A stretch of 64,000 bases of DNA. Source: Deltaproteobacteria bacterium. Its GTDB lineage: Bacteria > Desulfobacterota > GWC2-55-46 > UBA9637. A program made the position numbers and the translations under genes. Location of the stretch: NCBI GenBank assembly GCA_030690165.1, contig JAUYHF010000006.1, positions 29,848-93,847 of the forward strand. Reading direction: 5' to 3'. A model generated the notes under the pieces. The model ran no database searches and was not told where the DNA came from. It was given only the letters and a program-made list of their open reading frames with translations. Shown here in pieces: positions 1-6,758 of this stretch; position 1 is the stretch's first letter, and each line of letters opens with the position of its first letter.

Positions 1-1
1 A

Positions 2-1504
2 CAAAAGAATAAAAGGGTAATCCCCGGTAATGCTGCGTTTAAACTCTACGACACATACGGATTTCCTCTTGATTTGACTTCTGACATAATCAGGACGCAG
101 GGCTTTACAGTGGATGAGGAGGGCTTTAACACGGAAATGGAAGAACAACGGTTTAAGGCAAGAGGGGCATGGAAAGGCTCGGGTGAGCTAAAGACACATG
201 AGATTTACGGCAAACTCGTAAACTCCGGCATCAAAACCAATTTCGCCGGATACCATACGGATGTAACATCGTCAAAAATTCTCTGTCTTATAAAGGATGG
301 AACTATTGTTGACAAGGCCTCTCAGGGAGACAATATAGAAGTCATAACAGAGCAAACTCCGTTTTACGGCGAATCAGGCGGACAGGTTGGCGATATAGGC
401 TCTATTACCGGAAAAGGCTTTGAACTGACTGTGGTTGATACAAAAAAACCTTTGCCGGATTTAATTGCCCATCACTCTACAGTAAAAGAAGGCAATGTTT
501 CAACCGGCTCTACCGTTGAGTTAATCCCTGATTTAAATATAAGAAAGGCAACAAGCCGGCATCACACAGCCGCACACATTCTCCATGCTGCCCTTCGCAA
601 TATCCTTGGCGAGCATGTGCGGCAGGCAGGCTCTCTTGTGGGTCCAACACGGATCAGGTTTGATTTCAGCCATTTTTCTGCCATATCTGAAAAAGAACTT
701 GATAAGATAGAACATATGGTAAATGAAAAGATAATGGAAAATCTTGAGGTGAATACAGATACCCTTTCATACAAAGATGCGGTAGCCAAAGGCGCTCTGG
801 CCTTTTTCGATGAAAAATACGGAGATACCGTGAGAATGGTAAACGTGGAAGGATTCAGCAGGGAGCTCTGCGGCGGCATCCATGTTAAAAGAACAGGTGA
901 TATCGGGTTGGTCAGGATATTAAGCGATTCCTCTGTTGCGGCAGGGGTAAGAAGGATAGAGGCCGTGGCAGGAACAGCAGCGCTGAAGGCTGTGGAAGAA
1001 GAAAGAGATGTGATTAAAGAAGCAGCCTTAATATTAAAGACCTCGCCAAGGGATGTGCCTGAAAAGATAAATAGACTCATTTTGCAGCACAAGACCCTGG
1101 AAAAAGAGATGGAAAACCTCAAGGCAAAGCTTAAAAGCGGCGGCGCACTTTCTATCCTTGAACAGGTAAAAACAATAAAGGGGATAAAGGTGGTTTGTTC
1201 TGAAGTGGAAGCCGAAAGACCGGATGACTTGCGACAGCTGGCGGATATATTGCGCGTAAAAATAAATTCAGGCATTGTCGTCTTGGGCAGCAAGACAAAC
1301 GGCAAGGCATTTATACTTGCGGCGATAACAAAGGATTTATCCGGCAGATTCAATGCCGGCAGCATTATCAAGGAACTTGCGCCTGCCATCGGCGGGAAAG
1401 GCGGCGGCAAACCTGATATGGCGCAAGCAGGCGGAGACAATCCAGCAGGATTAAAGGCTGCAATGGAAAAGATATATTCAATAGTTGAAAAGACTCAAAT
1501 CTAA
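2..1504 (+). CDS. alaS: Alanyl-tRNA synthetase, C-terminal part (gene enters from left edge)
   Basis: Last 500 residues of alanyl-tRNA synthetase, the cytoplasmic enzyme that charges tRNA-Ala and clears mischarged Ser/Gly-tRNA-Ala. The frame is open from base 2, so the aminoacylation core lies outside the window; the first visible residues include the family motif KLYDTYGFPLDLT. The editing domain follows: HTAAH near base 563 gives the HxxxH metal ligands and ELCGGIH near base 860 gives the further Cys and His. The tail is the DHHA1/C-Ala region with the Gly-rich GGKGGGKPDMAQAGG. It stops 18 bases before the next gene, so the two may be co-transcribed. Nothing looks broken. Identity is very secure from the motifs. 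Confidence 0.97.
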   Translation, partial: QKNKRVIPGNAAFKLYDTYGFPLDLTSDIIRTQGFTVDEEGFNTEMEEQRFKARGAWKGSGELKTHEIYGKLVNSGIKTNFAGYHTDVTSSKILCLIKDGTIVDKASQGDNIEVITEQTPFYGESGGQVGDIGSITGKGFELTVVDTKKPLPDLIAHHSTVKEGNVSTGSTVELIPDLNIRKATSRHHTAAHILHAALRNILGEHVRQAGSLVGPTRIRFDFSHFSAISEKELDKIEHMVNEKIMENLEVNTDTLSYKDAVAKGALAFFDEKYGDTVRMVNVEGFSRELCGGIHVKRTGDIGLVRILSDSSVAAGVRRIEAVAGTAALKAVEEERDVIKEAALILKTSPRDVPEKINRLILQHKTLEKEMENLKAKLKSGGALSILEQVKTIKGIKVVCSEVEAERPDDLRQLADILRVKINSGIVVLGSKTNGKAFILAAITKDLSGRFNAGSIIKELAPAIGGKGGGKPDMAQAGGDNPAGLKAAMEKIYSIVEKTQI

Positions 1505-1522
1505 AAACAACAGGAGGCAATC

Positions 1523-1843
1523 ATGGCCACAGACATCTTTAAGAGGGCGGCGATTATGGGTATTGGAATCATGAGTTTAACTGAAGAAAAACTTAAGGAA
1601 CTGGTAAAAGAATTAGAAACAAAGGGCGAGGTAGGTGAAAAAGAGGGTAAAAATTTATTAAAAGACCTCCTGACCAGGGCGGACAAAGAAAAAAAGGTAG
1701 TAGAAGAGAATATCAAAAAAGGCATTAAAGCTTATCTGGCAAAGGTTAATATAGCCAGCAGGGAAGATTTAATAAAACTTGAAAAAAGGGTCAATGGCCT
1801 TGAGGAAAAGATAAAGAAACTGGCAAAGGCAGTGAAAGAATAA
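1523..1843 (+). CDS. Small coiled-coil phasin-like protein
   Basis: 106-residue protein, rich in Lys and Glu, predicted to be almost entirely helical. A hydrophobic patch (AAIMGIGIMSL, residues 9-19) is followed by long amphipathic heptad-like stretches that end in a leucine-zipper-like segment near residues 80-105. This layout resembles phasin / PhaF-like small proteins, which coat polyhydroxyalkanoate granules or act as helical adaptors. That is a family resemblance only; no PHA gene is in the window. AGGAGG seven bases before the ATG supports the start. It sits 18 bases after alaS, and a hairpin at 1857-1880 closes the unit. Confidence 0.6.
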   Translation: MATDIFKRAAIMGIGIMSLTEEKLKELVKELETKGEVGEKEGKNLLKDLLTRADKEKKVVEENIKKGIKAYLAKVNIASREDLIKLEKRVNGLEEKIKKLAKAVKE

Positions 1844-1856
1844 AGTTCCAAATAAG

Positions 1857-1880
1857 GGTTGGTTTGGTTTCAAACCAGCC
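1857..1880. terminator. Hairpin between convergent genes
   Basis: Nine-base arms GGTTGGTTT and AAACCAGCC (one G-T pair) around a six-base loop, followed on the plus strand by a T-rich run at 1886-1891. It lies in the 39-base gap between a plus-strand and a minus-strand stop codon, so it can serve both. Confidence 0.6.
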
Positions 1881-1882
1881 CC

Positions 1883-2590
1883 CTACTTTTTCTCTGTTGT
1901 AAGATTTATATACATCTGAGCCTTTTTATCGTTCGGGTTTTTATGAAGAACCTTCATCCATTCTGCCTTAGCCTTCTCTATGTGCCCCATTGTATAATAG
2001 GTAATTCCCAGATTTATCCTTGCAGGAATGTATTCAGGATTTATGTTTATCGCCTCTTCCAGTTCTCTTACGGATTTACTGTAATCCCGCATATCTCTGT
2101 ATACAACACCTAATTGATTTTTTATATCCGCAAAGGTAGGCCTTAATGCAATAGCCTTTTTATATTCATCAACAGCCTCTTTGTAAAAACCGAGATCCTG
2201 ATATATAGCCCCTATCTCTGTATGCATATTTGCAAGCTTGCCTTTGGCATATGGGTCCAGATATGAAGTAGTGCTTCCTGCCCCAGCATCTTTCGCCTTA
2301 GCGTAAATATCCCGCGCCTTATCAAACTCCCCCATCTCATTATATGCCACAGATAGGTTTAAAGATACCTCGGTGTAATTCGGATTAATTTTAAGCGCCT
2401 TTTTAAAACATTCTATGGCATCAGCCTGCTTGCCGGCTGAATAATAAATAAAACCGAGCATGTTGTAGACATCAGCAAAACTGTCCTTTTCCTTTAAAAC
2501 CTCTTCCAGATATATCTGGGCTTCCGTATAGTTTTTTTCATCAAAGGTCTTTTTCCCCAATTCATACGATTCATGCCAGGTTCTTTGCAT
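1883..2590 (-). CDS. Tetratricopeptide repeat protein
   Basis: 235-residue soluble protein built of about five or six TPR units (for example YNMLGFIYYSAGKQADAIEC and INLGITYYTMGHIEKAKAEW), with no signal peptide or membrane segment. TPRs are protein-binding scaffolds; the partner cannot be read from sequence. The start is set at the ATG at 2590, five bases after AGGAGG; a GTG one codon upstream is too close to that site. It is the last gene of the long minus-strand chemosensory cluster, 16 bases after the BamD-like gene, so it probably acts with those products, perhaps as an assembly or docking factor. That role is inference. Confidence 0.85.
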   Translation of the reverse strand: MQRTWHESYELGKKTFDEKNYTEAQIYLEEVLKEKDSFADVYNMLGFIYYSAGKQADAIECFKKALKINPNYTEVSLNLSVAYNEMGEFDKARDIYAKAKDAGAGSTTSYLDPYAKGKLANMHTEIGAIYQDLGFYKEAVDEYKKAIALRPTFADIKNQLGVVYRDMRDYSKSVRELEEAININPEYIPARINLGITYYTMGHIEKAKAEWMKVLHKNPNDKKAQMYINLTTEKK

Positions 2591-2606
2591 CACAACCTCC
2601 TATCCT

Positions 2607-3413
2607 CTACCCCTCATGATTGTCACTCATCCAGTTTTTTACATCTTGAACGAATGAACTATACGGAAAATTTGTAATAAGCGTCGAAAAGGCGTCCATT
2701 GCAAGGTCTTTCTCGCCTAATTCTATATACGATTTGCCAATATAATACAAGACCTTGTCCGAGAGGCCGGTGTCAGGATATTTTTTTAAAATTTCCGCAA
2801 ACCTGGCCAATGCGCCTTTATATTTCTTATCTTTAAAATAAAAATTCCCTATGTAAAACTCCCTATCTGCCAATCGTCTTTTTAAAAAGACAGCCATCTC
2901 CTTTGCCTTATCTGCATATATGCTTGACGAATACAGTGAAATTATATCGTTGAATGCCAGAAGGGCCTTCTGTGTGCTGGCTTGGTCCCTGTCTATTGTG
3001 GATACCTCCCTGAAATAACTCATACCCTTTTGAAACAGGGCATAAGCAGTCTTTGGATGATTTGGGTGCAGGCTGATAAAATTGACATAGTAAGAGGCTG
3101 CATCGCTGTATTGGGCGCTGCTGTAATACGCGTCTGCCAGAAGAAGTTCCGCATCCACAGCAAAGGGGCTTATTGGATAGCCTTCCATAACCTGCTTAAA
3201 CTTATCTATTGCCTCATTATAATCGCCGTCATTATAGAGGGCCGCGCCTTCTCTATACAATAAGGCAGGGTCATTATTTTTAGCTATCTCCTCTTGTGTA
3301 GCGGCACAACCGGAAAGGACAGTGAACAGTAAAAATATCGTCACCAAACTTGTGACTTGTGACTTGTGACTTGTAACCTGTAACCTCTGAATTCCGACCT
3401 CTGATCTTTTCAT
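2607..3413 (-). CDS. bamD: BamD-like outer-membrane lipoprotein (YfiO family)
   Basis: 268-residue lipoprotein with a lipobox LSGC (Cys36) and five TPR-like units matching BamD/YfiO, the essential lipoprotein of the outer-membrane beta-barrel assembly machine. Typical pieces are LLYREGAALYNDGDYNEAI and a late YIGKSYIELGEKDLA unit. The ATG overlaps the TGA of the preceding cheY (ATGA), implying translational coupling to the chemosensory operon, an unusual place for BamD. Residues 10-22 before the lipobox (LQVTSHKSQVTS) are encoded by a tandem repeat at 3348-3390, so the signal peptide has an odd N-terminal extension. TTG or GTG at residues 23-24 could be alternative starts. It might instead be a paralogue devoted to this system. 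Confidence 0.8.
   Translation of the reverse strand: MKRSEVGIQRLQVTSHKSQVTSLVTIFLLFTVLSGCAATQEEIAKNNDPALLYREGAALYNDGDYNEAIDKFKQVMEGYPISPFAVDAELLLADAYYSSAQYSDAASYYVNFISLHPNHPKTAYALFQKGMSYFREVSTIDRDQASTQKALLAFNDIISLYSSSIYADKAKEMAVFLKRRLADREFYIGNFYFKDKKYKGALARFAEILKKYPDTGLSDKVLYYIGKSYIELGEKDLAMDAFSTLITNFPYSSFVQDVKNWMSDNHEG
3348..3390. repeat. Tandem 7-base repeat (ACTTGTG units) inside bamD
   Basis: Four near-identical units of ACTTGTG followed by degenerate copies (ACCTGTA, ACCTCTG). It encodes the region just before the lipoprotein signal sequence of the BamD-like protein, in frame. Confidence 0.85.
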
Positions 3414-3784
3414 GTTATTTTAAGCAGTTCTTTTACCACAGATAGGACATTGGGGGCCTGAATTGGTTTGGTTATGTAGGCATTTGCTCCAAGGGAAAGG
3501 GCCTTTTCTCTATCTTCCTTTCCGCCCTCTGTTGTAACCATTACTATAGGGATATCCTTATAATCAGGGTTGCCCCTGATGATGCTTACTAATTTAAGAC
3601 CGTCCATAACAGGCATGTTTATATCAGCCAGCACAAGGTCAAACTTACCACTTGTAAGCTTCTTATAACCATCCACCCCGTCCGCTGCATCGACAGTCTC
3701 TACGTCGCTTAACCTCTTTACAGCAAAGGTCAAAAGCTGCCTCATGGTTGGTGAATCGTCAATTATCAGTATCCTGTAAGCCAT
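3410..3784 (-). CDS. CheY-like single-domain response regulator
   Basis: 124-residue stand-alone receiver domain. Visible functional residues: acidic pair Asp9/Asp10, phospho-acceptor Asp54 (LADINMPVMDG), Thr84/Thr85 and Lys106 in the YITKP motif, so it should accept phosphate from the CheA in this cluster. There is no output domain, hence an output by protein contact as in CheY, FrzZ or PilG-type regulators. It lies four bases after the GAF/coiled-coil gene and overlaps bamD by ATGA. A second CheY is encoded at 14664-15044, so one could be the output and the other a phosphate sink; which is which cannot be told from sequence. Confidence 0.95.
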   Translation of the reverse strand: MAYRILIIDDSPTMRQLLTFAVKRLSDVETVDAADGVDGYKKLTSGKFDLVLADINMPVMDGLKLVSIIRGNPDYKDIPIVMVTTEGGKEDREKALSLGANAYITKPIQAPNVLSVVKELLKIT

Positions 3785-3787
3785 AAT

Positions 3788-4615
3788 TTATTTAGTAAGA
3801 AGATTGATAAATCCCTGTATTGTGGAAAGTTTTCTCTCGGACTCGGAATAGAGCTTTGAGCTAAATATAGCTGTGGCAGCATGGCCGGCCAATAAAGTAA
3901 ACAGCTCATAATCCAGCTCTGTAAACTTCGGCTTTTGCTGTAAAAGTTTATATATGGCTACCACGCCTATTACATGCTCTTTTATCTTTAATGGTATGCA
4001 TACAATAGGCAATTGGGGGTCAAATTTGCCAAACGGCTTTATCTCGTCAACAAAGTAGTTCTCCCCGCTCTTTGCAACATTGCCGATGATGCCTGTTCCG
4101 ATCTTTATTAAAGGGATTTCTTCCCTGTCAACACCCTCGGTAGCCACTGCGGTAAGCTCATTGGTTTTTTCATCCAACAGAAGAACCCCAAATGTTTCAG
4201 CGCCAATAAGGTTTATTACAATCTCCAGAATAATCTGCAAAACCTCTTTAAAATCTAACGTGGAGTGCAGTTGAAAACTGGCAACATAGAGGTTGGCAAG
4301 ATTATTATTCTCATACTCTATCTCCAGGTACCTATTAGCAAAGTCCTTGTTTTCAGCCTCAACAGCCCTGTGACGTTCCATGAGCTTATTCATCTCATCT
4401 TTAAGGGATTGCAGTTTTTTGTTAAGCTCGGCTGCCAGTTTATCACTGCCGCCGGCGCCTGACATCTTTACAAGCCTGTTTTCTTCCTCAAGCTGCACTA
4501 CTTTAAATCTAAGGCGCTCGTTCTCTTTCAAAAGCTCTTGTGTAAAATCAGCCCCTTTTTTAAAGAGCTGCATAAACTCTTCTGCCCTCGAAAATATATT
4601 TTTTTCATCGCTCAT
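3788..4615 (-). CDS. Coiled-coil plus GAF-domain signalling protein
   Basis: 275-residue soluble protein. Residues about 25-110 form a charged coiled coil (ENERLRFKVVQLEEENRLVK and following heptads); residues about 120-265 form a GAF domain (TLDFKEVLQIILEIV, LDEKTNELTAVATEG, IGVVAIYKLL). GAF domains bind small molecules or mediate dimer contacts; no ligand residues can be assigned. There is no kinase, cyclase or HD output, so it is probably an adaptor of the chemosensory cluster. A Shine-Dalgarno-like AAGGGG seven bases before the ATG is supplied by the tandem 15-base repeat upstream. Identity is firm at the domain level and unknown at the functional level. Confidence 0.85.
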   Translation of the reverse strand: MSDEKNIFSRAEEFMQLFKKGADFTQELLKENERLRFKVVQLEEENRLVKMSGAGGSDKLAAELNKKLQSLKDEMNKLMERHRAVEAENKDFANRYLEIEYENNNLANLYVASFQLHSTLDFKEVLQIILEIVINLIGAETFGVLLLDEKTNELTAVATEGVDREEIPLIKIGTGIIGNVAKSGENYFVDEIKPFGKFDPQLPIVCIPLKIKEHVIGVVAIYKLLQQKPKFTELDYELFTLLAGHAATAIFSSKLYSESERKLSTIQGFINLLTK

Positions 4616-4619
4616 CTAT

Positions 4620-4649
4620 TGTCCCCTTAAATACTGTCCCCTTAAATAC
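4620..4649. repeat. Perfect tandem duplication of a 15-base unit
   Basis: Two exact copies of TGTCCCCTTAAATAC back to back in the gap between cheB and the GAF gene. On the minus strand it reads GGGGACA and so supplies the ribosome-binding-like AAGGGG of the GAF gene. The word GGGGACAG also occurs in the palindrome at 37307-37331. Confidence 0.9.
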
Positions 4650-4695
4650 GTCTGCGCCTGTTTCTTCATAATCTAACATACTGCATTATCCCATA

Positions 4696-5790
4696 TCAAG
4701 CTCTTTTTAACAACCCTGTTGCGCATACTTTCACTATTTTAGGCCCGATGTCATAGAGAGGGACAACCTCATCTACCGCGCCTGTTGCAATAGCGGATTC
4801 CGGCATGCCGAATACAATAGATGTCTCCTCTGACTCGGCTATAATATAACCGCCCTTTTCTTTTATCCTCACCACTCCGTCTTTGCCGTCATACCCCATG
4901 CCGGTAAGCACAATCCCCATGGTCCGTTCACCCCAAATTAATGCGGCTGACGAAAACATAATATCCACAGAAGGCACATACTTATCTGCTTCTTTCCTCT
5001 CTAAAAGATTGGTTACAACCTCCCCTGTTTTGCCTCTTTTAAAGGAAAGGTGCTGCCCTCCAGGAACAATCAATATCTCTCCTGTCTTTACCACCTCTTC
5101 ATTTGCCGCCTCTTTTACCCTCATTTTACATATATTGTTTAATCTCTCTGCAAATGGTTTGGTAAACCCAGGAGGCATATGCTGCGATACAACCACGCAG
5201 ACAGGAAACCCCTCCGGAAGGAGAGGCAGTATTTGGGAAAGCGCAGGCGGCCCCCCAGTGGATGAGCCAATGGCTATAACATCAAACCCGCTGATGGGAA
5301 CCTCTTCCCCGATTAAAGCCTTCGGGGATAAATTTTTAGCCTCTGCCTCAATATCTTCTAAAGGCCTTGAAATACCACTGGCGATCTTTTTCATCTTGAG
5401 ATGAGGAAGCATCTTAACCTTTCGGATAAGCTCATCTTTAATATTAAATAAAGTCATAGAGGGCGTATGTGTGGGTTTTGGTATAAAATCCACAGCGCCC
5501 AGTTCCATCGCCTTGAACACATCAATATCCCCATCCTTGCTGCTTATGACTATGACAGGAATAGGGTTGGTTTGCATAAGTATGCGCAGGAATGTAAAAC
5601 CATCCATAACAGGCATCTCCAGATCAAGGGTAATCAGGTCCGGCTTAAGCCTCATTGCCTGCTGTAGCCCATCTATCCCGTCAGTTGCGGTCCCCGCCAC
5701 CGCCACCCCCGGAACTGATTCAAGGAGTTTGGTTAATGTGCGGCGATTAAATGCAGAATCATCTATTATCAGAACCTTTACCATATCCAT
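4696..5790 (-). CDS. cheB: CheB chemoreceptor glutamate methylesterase / response regulator
   Basis: 364 residues, normal length. Receiver domain 1-125 with Asp11/Asp12 region and phospho-acceptor Asp56 (TLDLEMPVMDG); methylesterase domain about 168-360 with the catalytic triad visible as Ser177 (GSSTGGPP), His204 (SQHMPPGFT) and Asp301 (TGMGYDG). It removes methyl groups (and deamidates Gln) on the receptor encoded at 9768-11213, opposing CheR, and is activated by CheA phosphorylation. It starts three bases after the cheR stop. No frameshift or missing catalytic residue. An 80-base gap with the tandem repeat separates it from the GAF gene. Confidence 0.97.
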   Translation of the reverse strand: MDMVKVLIIDDSAFNRRTLTKLLESVPGVAVAGTATDGIDGLQQAMRLKPDLITLDLEMPVMDGFTFLRILMQTNPIPVIVISSKDGDIDVFKAMELGAVDFIPKPTHTPSMTLFNIKDELIRKVKMLPHLKMKKIASGISRPLEDIEAEAKNLSPKALIGEEVPISGFDVIAIGSSTGGPPALSQILPLLPEGFPVCVVVSQHMPPGFTKPFAERLNNICKMRVKEAANEEVVKTGEILIVPGGQHLSFKRGKTGEVVTNLLERKEADKYVPSVDIMFSSAALIWGERTMGIVLTGMGYDGKDGVVRIKEKGGYIIAESEETSIVFGMPESAIATGAVDEVVPLYDIGPKIVKVCATGLLKRA

Positions 5791-5793
5791 AAT

Positions 5794-6690
5794 TTACCTG
5801 CTTACTGCCAGAAATTCGGCGTCTTTAACCCCCTTAAACGGCTTCCTGTATACCATATCATTCTTTAAATGCTGTAAGGTGTATGCGGTAGATATATTCA
5901 TCATGGATTCAGCGTGCCCAAGGAGAAGGTAGCCGCCATCCTCTAATTTATCATAAAAATTATGCATAACCTTTTTCTTGGATTCGGCGTCAAAATATAT
6001 CAATACATTTCTGCAAAAAATTACATCCATATTCTTTAAAAGACTCATTCTGCTTCTGTCAATAAGGTTAAGATAACCAAAGCTTACCATATTTTTTATT
6101 TCATCATTTACCTTATATTTTCCATCAGGTGTGGGCTCAAAATATTTATCTATAAACATTTGCTCTGAACATCTGAAAGAGTATTTGCTGTAAACCCCTC
6201 TCCTTGCCGCCTGCAATACCCTCTGGCTTATATCATTTCCAAATATCTCAATATTCCAGCCTTTAAACTGCCCGGTTTCAAGGATAAGCATAGCAATCGT
6301 ATACGGCTCCTCCCCTGTTGAACAGCCTGCGCTCCATATTGACAGAGTCTTTGCTTTATGGGTATCTCCCTTTCTATTCTTTATTTCAGGAAGTATCTCT
6401 TCGCTAAACGCCTTAAGCTGGTGCATCTCTCGGAAAAAATAGGTTTCGTTTGTAGTAAGTATATCTATTGCGGCAGATAGTTCTTCGCTTGCCTTCGGGT
6501 CGTATCTCAAGAACCTGTAATACTCCTTGAATCCCTTAAGCCGGTGAAACCTGACCCTGTTGGAAAGCCTTTTTTCCAGCAAAAATTTAGAAGAGGCGTC
6601 AAAAGAGAGGCCGCAGTGCTCGTATATATAATCCCTTATAAGACGAAACTCCTCCTCATTCATCGGTATGTCAGGTTCAATAATGAACAT
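5794..6690 (-). CDS. cheR: CheR chemoreceptor methyltransferase
   Basis: About 298 residues. An N-terminal helical domain (MNEEEFRLIRDYIYEHCGL) is followed by the SAM-binding fold with SAGCSTGEEPY and NDIS, and the late CRNVLIYFD motif. It methylates receptor glutamates using S-adenosylmethionine. The frame extends upstream to 6741, but those 17 residues are encoded by a palindromic repeat and look unlike CheR, so I place the start at the ATG at 6690; the ATG at 6663 is equally possible, and none has a clear ribosome site. No C-terminal TPR, unlike FrzF. It lies between the HEAT gene and cheB in the chemosensory cluster. Confidence 0.95.
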   Translation of the reverse strand: MFIIEPDIPMNEEEFRLIRDYIYEHCGLSFDASSKFLLEKRLSNRVRFHRLKGFKEYYRFLRYDPKASEELSAAIDILTTNETYFFREMHQLKAFSEEILPEIKNRKGDTHKAKTLSIWSAGCSTGEEPYTIAMLILETGQFKGWNIEIFGNDISQRVLQAARRGVYSKYSFRCSEQMFIDKYFEPTPDGKYKVNDEIKNMVSFGYLNLIDRSRMSLLKNMDVIFCRNVLIYFDAESKKKVMHNFYDKLEDGGYLLLGHAESMMNISTAYTLQHLKNDMVYRKPFKGVKDAEFLAVSR

Positions 6691-6699
6691 AAAATTCAG

Positions 6700-6758
6700 G
6701 TAGGGGCAGGCCACCGTGCCTGCCCTTTTAGGGGCAACCACAGGGGGATTGCCCCTAC
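6700..6758. repeat. Pair of GTAG-footed palindromes between HEAT gene and cheR
   Basis: First unit: GTAG at 6700-6703, arms GGGCAGGC and GCCTGCCC (6704-6711 and 6718-6725). Second unit, inverted: arms TAGGGGCAA and TTGCCCCTA (6729-6737 and 6749-6757), again with GTAG as its 5' foot on the minus strand. The TAG of that foot is the stop codon of the HEAT protein gene. Confidence 0.8.

Noticed and set aside
562..1440. Long minus-strand open frame (292 codons) opposite alaS
   Set aside because: It is the mirror of a real gene, low-complexity Ser/Leu-rich, no family motif and no ribosome site.
3348..3390. Tandem repeats considered as a CRISPR-like array
   Set aside because: Units are 7-8 bases with no spacers and no cas genes are present.
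6691..6741. Upstream extension of cheR
   Set aside because: Those codons lie in a palindromic repeat and do not resemble CheR.
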